Shown here: positions 1 to 7,898 of the stretch, one piece after another
Numbering within the stretch: the stretch's first letter is position 1
Layout of the letters: each line of letters begins with the position of its first letter
Assembly: GCF_004522235.1 (NCBI RefSeq)
Contig: NZ_SDLT01000041.1
Location: 28,054 to 92,053, forward strand
Length of the DNA stretch: 64,000 nucleotides
Origin: Amycolatopsis nivea
GTDB lineage: Bacteria; Actinomycetota; Actinomycetes; Mycobacteriales; Pseudonocardiaceae
Direction of reading: 5' to 3'
Position numbers and translations under genes: made by a program
The notes under the pieces: model-generated
What the model saw: the letters and a program-made list of their open reading frames with translations, nothing else
What the model was told of the DNA's origin: nothing
Database searches by the model: none

Positions 1-356
1 CGGCACCGGACATCATCCTCGGCCAGCTCCGATTCCTGCGCGCACTGGGAAACGCGAACCCCATGGTCAGGGTGCGCGTCCTTTCACCGGAAATCTGCGC
101 CCGCCCGACGCTGGGGCACCCGTTCACCTGCTACGAGACATCCGCCGGCCCGGTCGCCTACTTCGCGCACCACAGCGCCGGCGTCTTCGCCCCCGACCAC
201 GGAGCCTACCGACGACTGACCGCAGACCTGCGCCTGCTCGCACTGTCCACAAACGACTCTCGGCAGGCGATCAACGACCGCATCCAGGAACTCGACACAC
301 CCTCCCCGGCGACAGAACCTCCCTGCACGCCCGCGGCGAGCGAGGCCCGCTCATGA
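1..356 (+). CDS. DUF5753 (Scr1-type) regulator, C-terminal part only
   Basis: The frame is open to the left edge, so the start and the expected N-terminal XRE helix-turn-helix lie outside the window. About 117 codons are visible. The segments LRFLRALGN, GHPFTCYE, PVAYFAHHSAG and LSTNDSRQAI follow the pattern of the C-terminal half of DUF5753, a domain of actinobacterial Scr1-family regulators often paired with a small DUF397 partner. The stop overlaps the start of the next gene by four bases (ATGA), so the two are probably translated together. The first internal ATG (position 63) is not the start, because the family pattern continues upstream of it. The ligand and targets are unknown. Confidence 0.6.
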   Translation, partial: APDIILGQLRFLRALGNANPMVRVRVLSPEICARPTLGHPFTCYETSAGPVAYFAHHSAGVFAPDHGAYRRLTADLRLLALSTNDSRQAINDRIQELDTPSPATEPPCTPAASEARS

Positions 357-988
357 CACCCCGCTCCGCCGTCGGTGACACGGGCACACCGGATGCTGCT
401 GGCGAACCGGTCGAGACAGCGGGAGCGTTCGTGCGCAGGCACCGGCAGGCGTTAAACCTGAGCATCGACGACCTCGCCGGCCGCTCCGGAATCAGCGCTT
501 CCACCATCGGGATCCTCGAACGGGGTCGCACCCCACTGCGATCGCTGTGGACCACGGCCGCCTTGGCCTATGCCCTGAAAGCCGACCCGTACTCGCTCGT
601 GATCGCCGCAGGCCGCGGTTTCCCGCCAGCTTCGCACTCAGACCGCGGCCGGGAACACCGCCCCACGACCGTGGCCGACATCGCGAGCCCGCGCCGATCC
701 GCGGTCTGCTTCGGCGAAGTGCTCTACCTGTGGCGCACCAAGCACCATCGCACTCTGACCCACGTCGCCCGACTGTCGGACACCGACCGCTTACGGCTGT
801 CACGAATCGAACGCATGACGGCCGCGCCGTCAATCCCCACCGTCGTGAAGATCGCCGACGCCCTGGACCTGCCGCGCACGGAGCTGCTGATCGTGGCCAT
901 GTGCGACCAGCTCCGCCGTGACCGGTACGCCCACGAAGGCAAGGCCTACACACCCCACGTGCGCGACCCGTACACCCGATCCGTGTGA
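353..988 (+). CDS. Transcriptional regulator with two XRE-type HTH domains
   Basis: This 211-residue protein starts at the ATG that overlaps the previous stop. It carries two helix-turn-helix segments of the XRE/Cro type. The first is at about residues 24-80 (core DLAGRSGISASTIGILERGR) and the second at about 120-182 (core THVARLSDTDRLRLSRIER, then IPTVVKIADALDLPRTELL). The second copy is more diverged in its recognition helix. Two HTH units in one chain suggest an internally duplicated DNA-binding protein that could bind a two-part site without dimerising; that is inference. No ligand domain is visible. Coupling to the DUF5753 gene suggests a shared operon and function. Confidence 0.7.
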   Translation: MTPRSAVGDTGTPDAAGEPVETAGAFVRRHRQALNLSIDDLAGRSGISASTIGILERGRTPLRSLWTTAALAYALKADPYSLVIAAGRGFPPASHSDRGREHRPTTVADIASPRRSAVCFGEVLYLWRTKHHRTLTHVARLSDTDRLRLSRIERMTAAPSIPTVVKIADALDLPRTELLIVAMCDQLRRDRYAHEGKAYTPHVRDPYTRSV

Positions 989-1311
989 CGGCGGCACCAA
1001 ACCCAAGCGCATCGCCGCCGGCCAAGGCACGCCGGGACCCTTGCGGACAACCGGAATCCTGTCCGCAGACTCGGTCTGTCTGGGCGGCCCGCCGACGCGC
1101 ATTGCAGCACACGCGGATCCCGGGACCAGCGCAGCTGCCCGTCGCGGGCCCTCAACGTCAAGCTCGTCTACATCGCCGAAACCCTCGCCGACCCCACATC
1201 GACCTCCTGTCCGAGCACGGCGACTATAGGCTCGCACGACCGAATTCGAAGCATATCGCTCGATTGTGGTGTGCCTGCCACGCCTGCCAGGCTCGCCAGC
1301 CGCTCATCGAC
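989..1311. other. Gene-free stretch
   Basis: No reading frame here resembles a known family on either strand. It separates the plus-strand regulator pair from the minus-strand STAS remnant, so it holds the 3' ends of both. I saw no strong terminator hairpin or repeat. Confidence 0.4.
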
Positions 1312-1688
1312 CTACACGGCCAGGAGGATCGGCCAGCGCCTGACCGGCGGTGGAATAGATCTCCAGGCGCCTTCGAGCCCGGACAGCTGCACTGGTCGCA
1401 ACGCCGCCGACGAAGCAACAACGCGCACCCAAGTCCCCTCCTCTGCCCCGCTCTTTGCCTCGACCAGCAAGGTCAGCCCCGCCGAGCCGAAGAACGTCAC
1501 CTCCTGTAAATCGATCACACGCGGTGCCGGACGCTCAGCCAGCGCCGCAGGAACGCTGCCTTGAGCTGCGGCATCGTCACATTGTCAACGTCGCCCGACA
1601 CGCGCAGCAGCACAGCCCCCTCGATCCTCTCCAAGACAACTGGCATGTCGAACTTCGCCTCCGCCGGCCGGTCGTTGGGGAACGTCAT
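1312..1688 (-). pseudogene. STAS-domain anti-sigma-factor antagonist-like gene, frameshifted
   Basis: Two minus-strand frames together give one STAS domain. The N-terminal part starts at ATG 1688 and reads VVLERIEGAVLLRVSGDVDN, then PQLKAA, and stops at about 1515. The C-terminal part, in another frame, reads APRVIDLQEVTFFGSAGLTLLV. The phases meet near 1555. Restoring one missing base there would give LKAA followed by PAALAERPAPRVIDL, which is the normal continuation of the family. The conserved phospho-acceptor serine (in FFGSAGL) is present. STAS proteins of this size bind RsbW-type kinases in partner-switching control of sigma factors. As read, the gene is broken by a single-base deletion, unless this is a sequencing error or programmed frameshift. 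The 284 bases between it and the esterase show no gene. Confidence 0.65.
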
Positions 1689-1972
1689 CGGCCACAAAAT
1701 GGCCTTCCGGGCAGCCATCCGCGACTAGAGCCGTCCTGGCGCGCCTACTGCCAGCGCCAATTGCCGGTGAGGCGGAAGACCGGACTTGCGGCGCGACTCC
1801 GGCACCGACCTGCTCGCGCCTCGCCTGAAGCCAGTAAAACTGAGCAAGGCCGTGAATATGACTGACAAGGCCCGTCGGGCGAACGGCGCGCCAACACATT
1901 CGCAGAAATGGCCCGCAAGGCGATTTAACTGTGGAAGCAGAACCTGCTCACCCTGATCCCAATGGCCCTCGT

Positions 1973-2923
1973 TCAGGACGAGTGGGAGCGGTGTGCTTGG
2001 CGGAGGACGGCGACAGCTTCGTCGCGCCAGGCTCGTGCGCTCGCCATCGTTTTCGTGAAGGGAGGGCTGATGTGGATGTGGCCTCGGCCGAGGGTGAATG
2101 TCGCGGGGACGCCGGCGTCGTTGAGGCGTTGTGCGTATGCTTCGCCGTCGTCGCGCAGTGGGTCGTATTCGGCGGACATGATGTGTGCCGGCGGCAATCC
2201 GGAGAGGTCGGGGGCCAGGAGCGGCGAGACGTACGGCGCGTTGATTTCCTCGGGGGACGGCAGGTAGTAGTCGAGCAGCCTCGTGATGTCGGCTGTGGTG
2301 AGGCCGTACCCGGTGCCGTTGGACCGGTGGGACGGCAAGCTGCCGGTGAGGTCGACGCACGGCACTTCGAGCAGTTGGAAGGCGATCCGCGGGCCGCCCT
2401 CGTCGCGCACCTTCAAGGTCAGTGCCGCGGCGAGGTTGGCGCCTGCGGAGCCGCCGCCGACGGTGATGAGGTCGGGGCGGATTCCGATTTCCTCGGCGTG
2501 CTCGGCGGTCCAGAGCAGTGCGGCGTAGCAGTCGTTGAGTTCGGTGGGGTATTTGTGTTCCGGTGCTTTGCGGTAGTCGACGGCGATGACGACGCACCCG
2601 GCGCCTGCGGCGCGTTCTTGTCCCAGGATGTCGATGAAGGGGTTCTTGGCGCTGCCGCCGATCCAGCCGCCGCCGTGGAGGTACAGGTGGGCGGGCAGGC
2701 GAGTGTCGGCGATGGGCCGGTGGATCACGAGGTCGACGGTTCCGCCGTCGACCGGGATGGTGACCTCGCGGCGTTCCTTGATCGGGGGCCCGGGTTGTGC
2801 GAGCTGCTGGGCGAGAGCGGCTGCTTGGGCCGCTTCTTTCGCGCGGAAGGCGGGGAAGTCGATCTGCTCCGGCAGCGGTTCGAGCGAGAGGAGCAGGGAT
2901 TCAGCGAAGGGATCGAGCGGCAT
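1973..2923 (-). CDS. Alpha/beta hydrolase, HSL-type esterase/lipase
   Basis: This 316-residue protein has the hormone-sensitive-lipase pattern: the oxyanion motif HGGGWIGG (about residue 82), the nucleophile motif GGGSAGAN (about residue 156), and a late Asp and His (SAEYDPLRDDG, then GRGHIH). It should be a cytoplasmic serine esterase acting on short acyl or acetyl esters; no signal peptide is seen. A good ribosome site (AGGAGG) precedes ATG 2923. The start overlaps the end of the glycoside-hydrolase gene by 23 bases, so the two are co-transcribed. This suggests deacylation of a sugar substrate in the same pathway, which is inference. The natural substrate is unknown. Confidence 0.8.
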   Translation of the reverse strand: MPLDPFAESLLLSLEPLPEQIDFPAFRAKEAAQAAALAQQLAQPGPPIKERREVTIPVDGGTVDLVIHRPIADTRLPAHLYLHGGGWIGGSAKNPFIDILGQERAAGAGCVVIAVDYRKAPEHKYPTELNDCYAALLWTAEHAEEIGIRPDLITVGGGSAGANLAAALTLKVRDEGGPRIAFQLLEVPCVDLTGSLPSHRSNGTGYGLTTADITRLLDYYLPSPEEINAPYVSPLLAPDLSGLPPAHIMSAEYDPLRDDGEAYAQRLNDAGVPATFTLGRGHIHISPPFTKTMASARAWRDEAVAVLRQAHRSHSS

Positions 2924-3890
2924 CGTGCCTCCTGGTCTCGAGCAGTGACAGGCGGTCCCGGACCGGGTTGACCGGGGTGAGGGATCCGTTGGCGCAGCGG
3001 ACGCGGACGGGGTCGGACAGTTCGCCGGCGAACCGGCCCTCGCGGCGCTCGACGAAACCGAGGAGGCACCAGGAGCCGGCTGCGTCCTGCACGAGCCGGG
3101 GGGCGTACAGGTTGGGCACCGGCACCGGCCGGGCCAGCGACAGGTCCCACGGGCCGGTGACCGAGGCGCCGGGCACCGTCCACAGCAGCTGGTCGGCGTC
3201 GTCGCGTTCGGACAGGTTGCTGCAGAACAACAGCAGCGGCTGGCCGTCGACGACGGCGGCCTGGGGGACCTCGAGGTGGCCGAACCCGGCCGGTTCGGTC
3301 AACGGCGGACCGACGTCCCAGTGCAGCAGGTCTGCCGAGCGGGCGTGCCCGACGACGCCGCGGCTGCCCGGCGGGGCGTCCTTGGCGTGCGCGGTGACGA
3401 GCATGTGCCAGCCGTCTCCGGCGGGGTCGGGGAAGACCCAGGGGTCGCGCCAGGCCTCGCCGGCCCAGTCGCTCGCGTCGTGGTCCTCGTACCAGGCCGG
3501 GTCTGGTTCGACCAGCGGTCTGTTTCCGTGGCGGTGCCAGGTTTCCAGATCGTCGGAGATCGCCAGCCCGATGCGCTGCACGGCACGGTCGCGGGACTGG
3601 GTGACGCCGGTGTAGAAGAGGTACCACCGCTGGTCCGGTCCGCGGACGACGTTGCCGGTCCAGGTGGCGAGGTCGTCCCAGGCGGGTCCGTCGGACGGGA
3701 CGAGTGCGTCGGCGCGCAGGTCCCAGGTGCGCAGGTCGTCGGACACGGCGTGGCCGATCGAGGCGCGCCGGTGGCGGCGCTCGGGATCGAGCAGGGCGCG
3801 AGAGGCGCGGAGGAAGAACGCGTGATGGCGTTCGTCGTCGTCGCGCGTGTACCAGCTGTCCCAGATCCACGAATCAGGCAGGCGCAGCAT
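2901..3890 (-). CDS. Glycoside hydrolase of the five-bladed propeller group (GH32/43/68-like)
   Basis: The 329-residue protein has no signal peptide. It opens with WIWDSWYT, resembling the first-blade acid motif of GH68/GH32 enzymes, and continues with repeated blades (RRASIGHAVSDDLRTWDLR; YLFYTGV; IGLAISDDLETWHRH). The HLEVPQ segment near residue 215 could carry the general acid. Such enzymes cleave fructosides or arabinoside/xyloside-type links, and the fold does not fix the substrate. RBS AGGAG lies 7 bases before ATG 3890. The gene is preceded by a candidate LacI operator and followed by an overlapping esterase gene. I infer a LacI-controlled intracellular oligosaccharide-degrading operon. 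Confidence 0.7.
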   Translation of the reverse strand: MLRLPDSWIWDSWYTRDDDERHHAFFLRASRALLDPERRHRRASIGHAVSDDLRTWDLRADALVPSDGPAWDDLATWTGNVVRGPDQRWYLFYTGVTQSRDRAVQRIGLAISDDLETWHRHGNRPLVEPDPAWYEDHDASDWAGEAWRDPWVFPDPAGDGWHMLVTAHAKDAPPGSRGVVGHARSADLLHWDVGPPLTEPAGFGHLEVPQAAVVDGQPLLLFCSNLSERDDADQLLWTVPGASVTGPWDLSLARPVPVPNLYAPRLVQDAAGSWCLLGFVERREGRFAGELSDPVRVRCANGSLTPVNPVRDRLSLLETRRHDAARSLR

Positions 3891-3903
3891 CGCAGTTCTC
3901 CTA

Positions 3904-3919
3904 GATTAATCGATTTAGC
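3904..3919. promoter_or_regulatory. Candidate LacI-family operator before the glycosidase operon
   Basis: Read on the minus strand this 16-mer is GCTAAATCGATTAATC, an imperfect palindrome of the half-site GCTAAATC with its mirror GATTTAGC. The same half-site, GCTAAATCCATT, recurs at 5076 in front of the divergent ABC operon. The LacI gene lies between the two sites. It sits just upstream of the RBS of the hydrolase gene, where a bound repressor would block transcription. Confidence 0.5.
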
Positions 3920-3959
3920 ACAGGGGTGCGTGAGATCGGCAAGCGGCGGGCGGCGCAGC

Positions 3960-4985
3960 TCAGCCTGCCGGAGGGGCTACGGAGGAGCGTTCGCGCAGCG
4001 GCATCGGCACCCAGCGGATGCCTGGTTCGGGGTTCGCGTCGAGCACGAGCTCGGCCGCGAGCTGGCCCATTGCCTCATGGGGCAGCGCGGCGGTCGTGAG
4101 CCCGGGGCGCAACGCTTCGGCGATCGGGTCGTCGTCGAAGGACACGACCGAGAGATCGGCGGGGATGCTCAGCCCGGCTTCGCTGGCCGCGTTGTACGCG
4201 CCCACGGCGAGCCGGTCGTTCATGCAGATGACTGCCGTGGGGCGGTTGGGGCGGCGCAGCAGGGCGGTCATGCCGTCGAAGCCGCCGGGAACGTCCCAGT
4301 CCTCGGTGTACTCCGATGCGGCGAGCCGGTGGCCGTGATCCGCCAGCGCTTTCCGGATACCCTGCATGCGAAGTTTCGCCGCGAGGGACAGGTGAGCATC
4401 GCGTTCGTACGCCTCGTTGCGCCCGAGGACCGCCACGTTCCGGTGTCCCCGATCGAGGACTGCCGAGGTCACGGCGTAGGCCGCTTCCTCTTCGGCGGGC
4501 AGGACAGCGGGGAGTCGGCGGTTGCTGGTGGCGTTGAGCAGTACGGTCGGCAGCGTGAGCAGCTGGGGCGGCACGGTGATCCGCCTGCTGGACATCGCCG
4601 CGTAGATGACGCCGTCGACCTGCCGGTGCAGCATCGCGTCGATCGCGTCGCGCTCGATGTCGGGATCGCCCTGGGTTTCGGTGATCAGCACGACGTGGTC
4701 CCGTTCGCGGGCGGCGTTGAGGGCGCCGCGGATCATCGCGCCCGCGAAGCGCGTGGTGACCACCGTGTCCGAGATCAGCGCGATGGTCGCGGTCTTGTTC
4801 AGCCGCAGGCTGCGGGCCGCGGGATTGGGCCGGTAGCCGAGCTCTTTGGCCGCCGCGAGCACGCGCTGCCTCGCGTCCTCGGAGAGCCGGGTGCCCTCGC
4901 GTCCGTTGAGCACCCGCGAGGCCGCGGTGGTGGACAGCCCGGCCCGCTCGGCCACGTCCGCCAGCGTCACCCTTCGCTGAGCCAT
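3960..4985 (-). CDS. LacI-family transcriptional repressor
   Basis: The 341-residue protein starts at ATG 4985 (MAQRRVTLADVAERAGLS); the upstream in-frame codon at 5030 would add 15 residues outside the family. Residues about 5-50 form the LacI HTH and hinge (TLADVAERAGLSTTAASRVL, then LGYRPNPAARSL). The rest is a periplasmic-binding-like sensor domain with the usual ADGVIYA-like and SVVSFDDDPIAEALRPGLTT segments. It should respond to a sugar and control both the divergent ABC operon and the downstream glycosidase-esterase operon, since both promoters carry a related half-site. The sugar cannot be named from sequence. Confidence 0.88.
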   Translation of the reverse strand: MAQRRVTLADVAERAGLSTTAASRVLNGREGTRLSEDARQRVLAAAKELGYRPNPAARSLRLNKTATIALISDTVVTTRFAGAMIRGALNAARERDHVVLITETQGDPDIERDAIDAMLHRQVDGVIYAAMSSRRITVPPQLLTLPTVLLNATSNRRLPAVLPAEEEAAYAVTSAVLDRGHRNVAVLGRNEAYERDAHLSLAAKLRMQGIRKALADHGHRLAASEYTEDWDVPGGFDGMTALLRRPNRPTAVICMNDRLAVGAYNAASEAGLSIPADLSVVSFDDDPIAEALRPGLTTAALPHEAMGQLAAELVLDANPEPGIRWVPMPLRERSSVAPPAG

Positions 4986-5043
4986 GCACCTCTCCGCCCT
5001 TGTCGTGCCCCGAGGTCGTGAATCCCGCACATCCTACGCGGGG

Positions 5044-5091
5044 TTGACATCCCGGTTCCCGACACGCATCCTTCTGCTAAATCCATTGCGC
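5044..5091 (+). promoter_or_regulatory. Candidate promoter with overlapping LacI operator, ABC importer operon
   Basis: A perfect -35 box TTGACA (5044-5049) is followed after 17 bases by CATCCT (5067-5072), a weak -10. The half-site GCTAAATCCATTGCGC (5076-5091) then lies across the expected transcription start. It shares GCTAAATC-ATT with the element at 3904 and contains the palindrome TTGCGCAA. The position fits direct repression by the neighbouring LacI protein. Promoter and operator are both predictions. Confidence 0.45.
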
Positions 5092-5144
5092 AAACCGTAT
5101 CACGGCCCGCTACCGCGGGGCAGCAGCAAAAACGAAGGACTTTC

Positions 5145-5363
5145 ATGGCCGCGAAGAAGTGGTCGATCGCAGTGCATGGCCGCCCGCCGGGAAGGCGGGC
5201 CGGGGCGGCTCGCCGCCGTCCGTCCATTGCGGACGGTCGTGTCTTCGTGTCGCGCGGCTCGTCCTTCCTCCGCCGTTGTCCGGTTGCCACCTGCGACCGG
5301 CTCGGGCACGACCCGGGGAGCCGGGGCTCAACTGTTTCAGCACCTATCTCGATGTGGAGATGA
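5145..5363 (+). CDS. Small leader ORF with two hairpins, overlapping the binding-protein gene
   Basis: A 72-codon ORF begins MAAKKWSIAVHGRP after a good ribosome site (GAAGGA, 8 bases upstream) and ends with a TGA that overlaps ATG 5360 of the binding-protein gene (ATGA). The peptide is basic, Arg-rich and matches no family I recognise. Its DNA contains two clean hairpins: GCCCGCC-GGGAA-GGCGGGC (5182-5200) and CCGTCC-ATTGC-GGACGG (5220-5236). This looks like a translated leader that couples or attenuates expression of the importer. It could also be untranslated leader with a chance ORF. Confidence 0.4.
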   Translation: MAAKKWSIAVHGRPPGRRAGAARRRPSIADGRVFVSRGSSFLRRCPVATCDRLGHDPGSRGSTVSAPISMWR

Positions 5364-6949
5364 CTGTGTCTGGTCTTCTGTCCCAAGGCGGGCGCCGAGT
5401 CCGCCGAACCCGGCTGGCCGCGGTCGCCTTGACCGCCGCCGTGGCACTGGCCACCGCTGCCTGCGGGGGAGGCGGGTCGTCGGCGAGCGGCAGTGCGGCA
5501 AGCGGCGAGCTCGTCTTCGGTTCCCCGCTGTCGCCGCCGAGCCTGAACCCGGCCGTCGGCGATCCTGCTTACGACGCCTTCTACCAGTGGGCTTACGACC
5601 CGCTCGTGGTGATGCAGCCAGACGGCACGTTCGGCCCCGGGCTGGCGGTCAAGTGGGGCTATGTCGGCGAAGGCAACCGCACCTACGAACTCACGCTGCG
5701 GGACGGGGTCAAGTTCAGCGACGGCACTGTGCTCGACGCGCAGGCGCTGAAGACCTTTCTGGACTACGAGCGGACCCAGAAGACCGGCTCCACGGCCCAA
5801 CTGCTGGCCAATGTCTCCTCGGTCGAGGTGACCGGACCGCGGACGGTGCGGCTCAGCCTGAGCAAGTCCGACCCCAGCCTGACCTTCAACTTCGCGCAGG
5901 CGTTCGGGGCCGGGAACATCGCGAGCCCGAAGGCGGTGGCCGCTCCCGCGGCGCTCGACAAGGGCACCGCCGGCGCCGGCCCGTACATGCTGGACGCGGC
6001 GCGGACCGTGGCGGGGGACCACTACACGTTCGTGCCGAACCCGAACTATTGGAACAAGGGCCGCCAGCACTGGAAAACGGTGACGATCCGGGTCATTCCC
6101 AACCCGTCGTCGATGATCCAGGCGATGCGGGCCGGCCAGGTCCAGGCCGCCTTGGGCGACCCGACGACGTTGCAGGCCGCGAAGGGCGCCGGGCTCACCG
6201 TGCTGGCCCCGCCGCAGGCGATGACCGGGCTCAACCTGGCTGACCGGGCGGGAACGCTGGCCAAGCCGCTGAGCGACGTGCGGGTGCGGCAGGCGTTGAA
6301 CTACGCGGTCGACCGCAAGGCGATCGCCAAGGCCCTCTACGGCGACGAGAACCTCACGATCAGCCAGTACGCCCTGCCCGGCCAGGCCGGCTACGACCCT
6401 TCGCTGAACAACACCTACCCCTACGACCCGGACCGGGCCAAGCAGTTGCTCGCCGAAGCCGGGTACGCCAACGGGTTCACGTTGCCGGTCGTGGATTCCA
6501 CGCTCGTCGGGCTCGACAAGATGGTGCAGGCGGTCGGCGGCCAGTTGGAGAAGGTCGGCGTCAAGCTGCAGGTGACCACGAAGGCGACGGCCAACGACTT
6601 CTTCGTCGCGCTGCAGTCGGGACAGTTCCCGGCGACCGCCATTCCGTACGGGCTGGCGAACATGGCCTCGCTGTACGTCGGGTTCGTCAACCCGAAGGGA
6701 CCGTTCAACCCGTTCCACACGGCCGATCCGAAGCTGGACGCGTTGTATCAGCAGTACTTCGCGGCCAACGCGCAGAAGGGCGCCGCGCTGGAAAAGCAGA
6801 TCAACGCCTACCTGGTGCAGCAGGCCTGGACGCTGCCGGTGGTGGGTGCGCCGCTGAGCTACTACCTGGCCAAGGGCGTCACCGGTCTCGACGCGACGGC
6901 GGCGAATTCCGGCGTCCCGTGGCTGACCGAGCTGCGGCCGGGCGCCTGA
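5360..6949 (+). CDS. Oligopeptide-type ABC transporter substrate-binding lipoprotein (family 5)
   Basis: From ATG 5360 the protein has 529 residues. An arginine-rich N-terminus, a hydrophobic stretch and the lipobox LATAAC (about residues 29-34) mark it as an exported lipoprotein. The body has the SBP_bac_5 pattern: YELTLRDGVKFSDG, AGPYMLDAA, RVRQALNYAVDRKAIAKALY and YDPDRAKQLLAEAGY. It captures a peptide, sugar or related solute and feeds the permeases encoded downstream. GTG 5366 is an alternative start: GGAG at 5356-5359 is better spaced for it, whereas ATG 5360 overlaps the leader stop. The neighbouring LacI repressor and glycosidase hint at a glycoside substrate. Confidence 0.88.
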   Translation: MTVSGLLSQGGRRVRRTRLAAVALTAAVALATAACGGGGSSASGSAASGELVFGSPLSPPSLNPAVGDPAYDAFYQWAYDPLVVMQPDGTFGPGLAVKWGYVGEGNRTYELTLRDGVKFSDGTVLDAQALKTFLDYERTQKTGSTAQLLANVSSVEVTGPRTVRLSLSKSDPSLTFNFAQAFGAGNIASPKAVAAPAALDKGTAGAGPYMLDAARTVAGDHYTFVPNPNYWNKGRQHWKTVTIRVIPNPSSMIQAMRAGQVQAALGDPTTLQAAKGAGLTVLAPPQAMTGLNLADRAGTLAKPLSDVRVRQALNYAVDRKAIAKALYGDENLTISQYALPGQAGYDPSLNNTYPYDPDRAKQLLAEAGYANGFTLPVVDSTLVGLDKMVQAVGGQLEKVGVKLQVTTKATANDFFVALQSGQFPATAIPYGLANMASLYVGFVNPKGPFNPFHTADPKLDALYQQYFAANAQKGAALEKQINAYLVQQAWTLPVVGAPLSYYLAKGVTGLDATAANSGVPWLTELRPGA

Positions 6950-6956
6950 GGCGGCC

Positions 6957-7898
6957 ATGATGCTGAAACTCGTCGCACGCCGGCTGGCGTGGTCGGTGCC
7001 ATTGGCTCTCGTGGCCTCCGTGGTCTCGTTCGTCCTGGTGGCGCTGCTGCCCGGCGATGCCGCCCGCTCGCTGCTGGGCCCGAACGCGACCCCGGAGCAA
7101 CTGGACGCGGCCCGCCAGCAGCTGGGCCTGGACCAGCCGTTGTGGGTCCAGTACGGGAAATGGCTGTCCGGAGCCGTGCGGGGCGACCTCGGCAGCTCGC
7201 TGATCAACCGGCAGCCGGTGGCCGAGCAGCTGAACGACCGGCTCGGCCCGTCGCTGTCGCTGATCATCGGCGCGGTGCTGGTCGCCACGCTGGTGGGCGT
7301 CCTGCTCGGCGTGCGGGCCGCCCGCCGGGGCGCGCTGGGGAGGATCGTGCAGACCGGGGCCATCGTCGGGCTCGCGTTGCCGGACTTCTGGCTGGGCCTG
7401 ATGCTGGTCGTGCTGTTCGCGGTCAAGCTGGCGGTGTTCCCGCCCACCGGCTACGTCCCGCTCGGCGAGAATCCGGCGGGATGGCTGAATTCGCTGGTGC
7501 TGCCGGTCGTCACGCTCGCGGTCCCGGCTACCGCGGTGATCGCCAAACAGACCCGGGACGCCGTCGCGAGCGCGCTGGACCAGACGTTCGTGCGGACCTT
7601 GCGCGCCGCGGGCGTGACGGAGTTCTCAGTGGTCTACCGGCACGCGCTGAAGAACGCCGCCATCCCCGTGCTGACCGTGATCGGAATGGTGTTCGTCGGC
7701 GCGCTCGGCGGAACGGTCGCCGTCGAGTTCATCTTCGCCATCCCCGGACTCGGCGGCACCGCCGTCCAAGCGACCTCCGCGCACGACCTGCCCCTGATCC
7801 AGGGCGTCGTCGTGTATTTCACGCTCATCGTCATCGCGGTCAACCTGCTCGTCGACGTGGCCTATGGCTACCTGAACCCGAGGACCCGCCGGTCATGA
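6957..7898 (+). CDS. ABC transporter permease, DppB/OppB type
   Basis: The 313-residue membrane protein has the DppB layout: an N-terminal transmembrane helix (LAWSVPLALVASVVSFVLV), the periplasmic segment with LGLDQPLWVQYGKWL, then five more helices. The EAA-like loop (TFVRTLRAAGVTE, then YRHALKNAAIPVLTVIG) contacts the ATPases. It forms the inner-membrane pore together with the permease half of the next protein. The start lies seven bases after the binding-protein stop, and its end overlaps the next start (ATGA), so this is one operon. Confidence 0.9.
   Translation: MMLKLVARRLAWSVPLALVASVVSFVLVALLPGDAARSLLGPNATPEQLDAARQQLGLDQPLWVQYGKWLSGAVRGDLGSSLINRQPVAEQLNDRLGPSLSLIIGAVLVATLVGVLLGVRAARRGALGRIVQTGAIVGLALPDFWLGLMLVVLFAVKLAVFPPTGYVPLGENPAGWLNSLVLPVVTLAVPATAVIAKQTRDAVASALDQTFVRTLRAAGVTEFSVVYRHALKNAAIPVLTVIGMVFVGALGGTVAVEFIFAIPGLGGTAVQATSAHDLPLIQGVVVYFTLIVIAVNLLVDVAYGYLNPRTRRS

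Noticed and set aside
5220..5236. Leader hairpin as a known riboswitch
   Set aside because: The two stems are simple and do not match a riboswitch architecture I recognise.
4967..7447. 826-residue minus-strand reading frame opposite the binding-protein and permease genes
   Set aside because: It runs antisense to strongly recognised ABC transporter genes, has low-complexity Arg/Gly/Val-rich composition and no family features; typical high-GC shadow.
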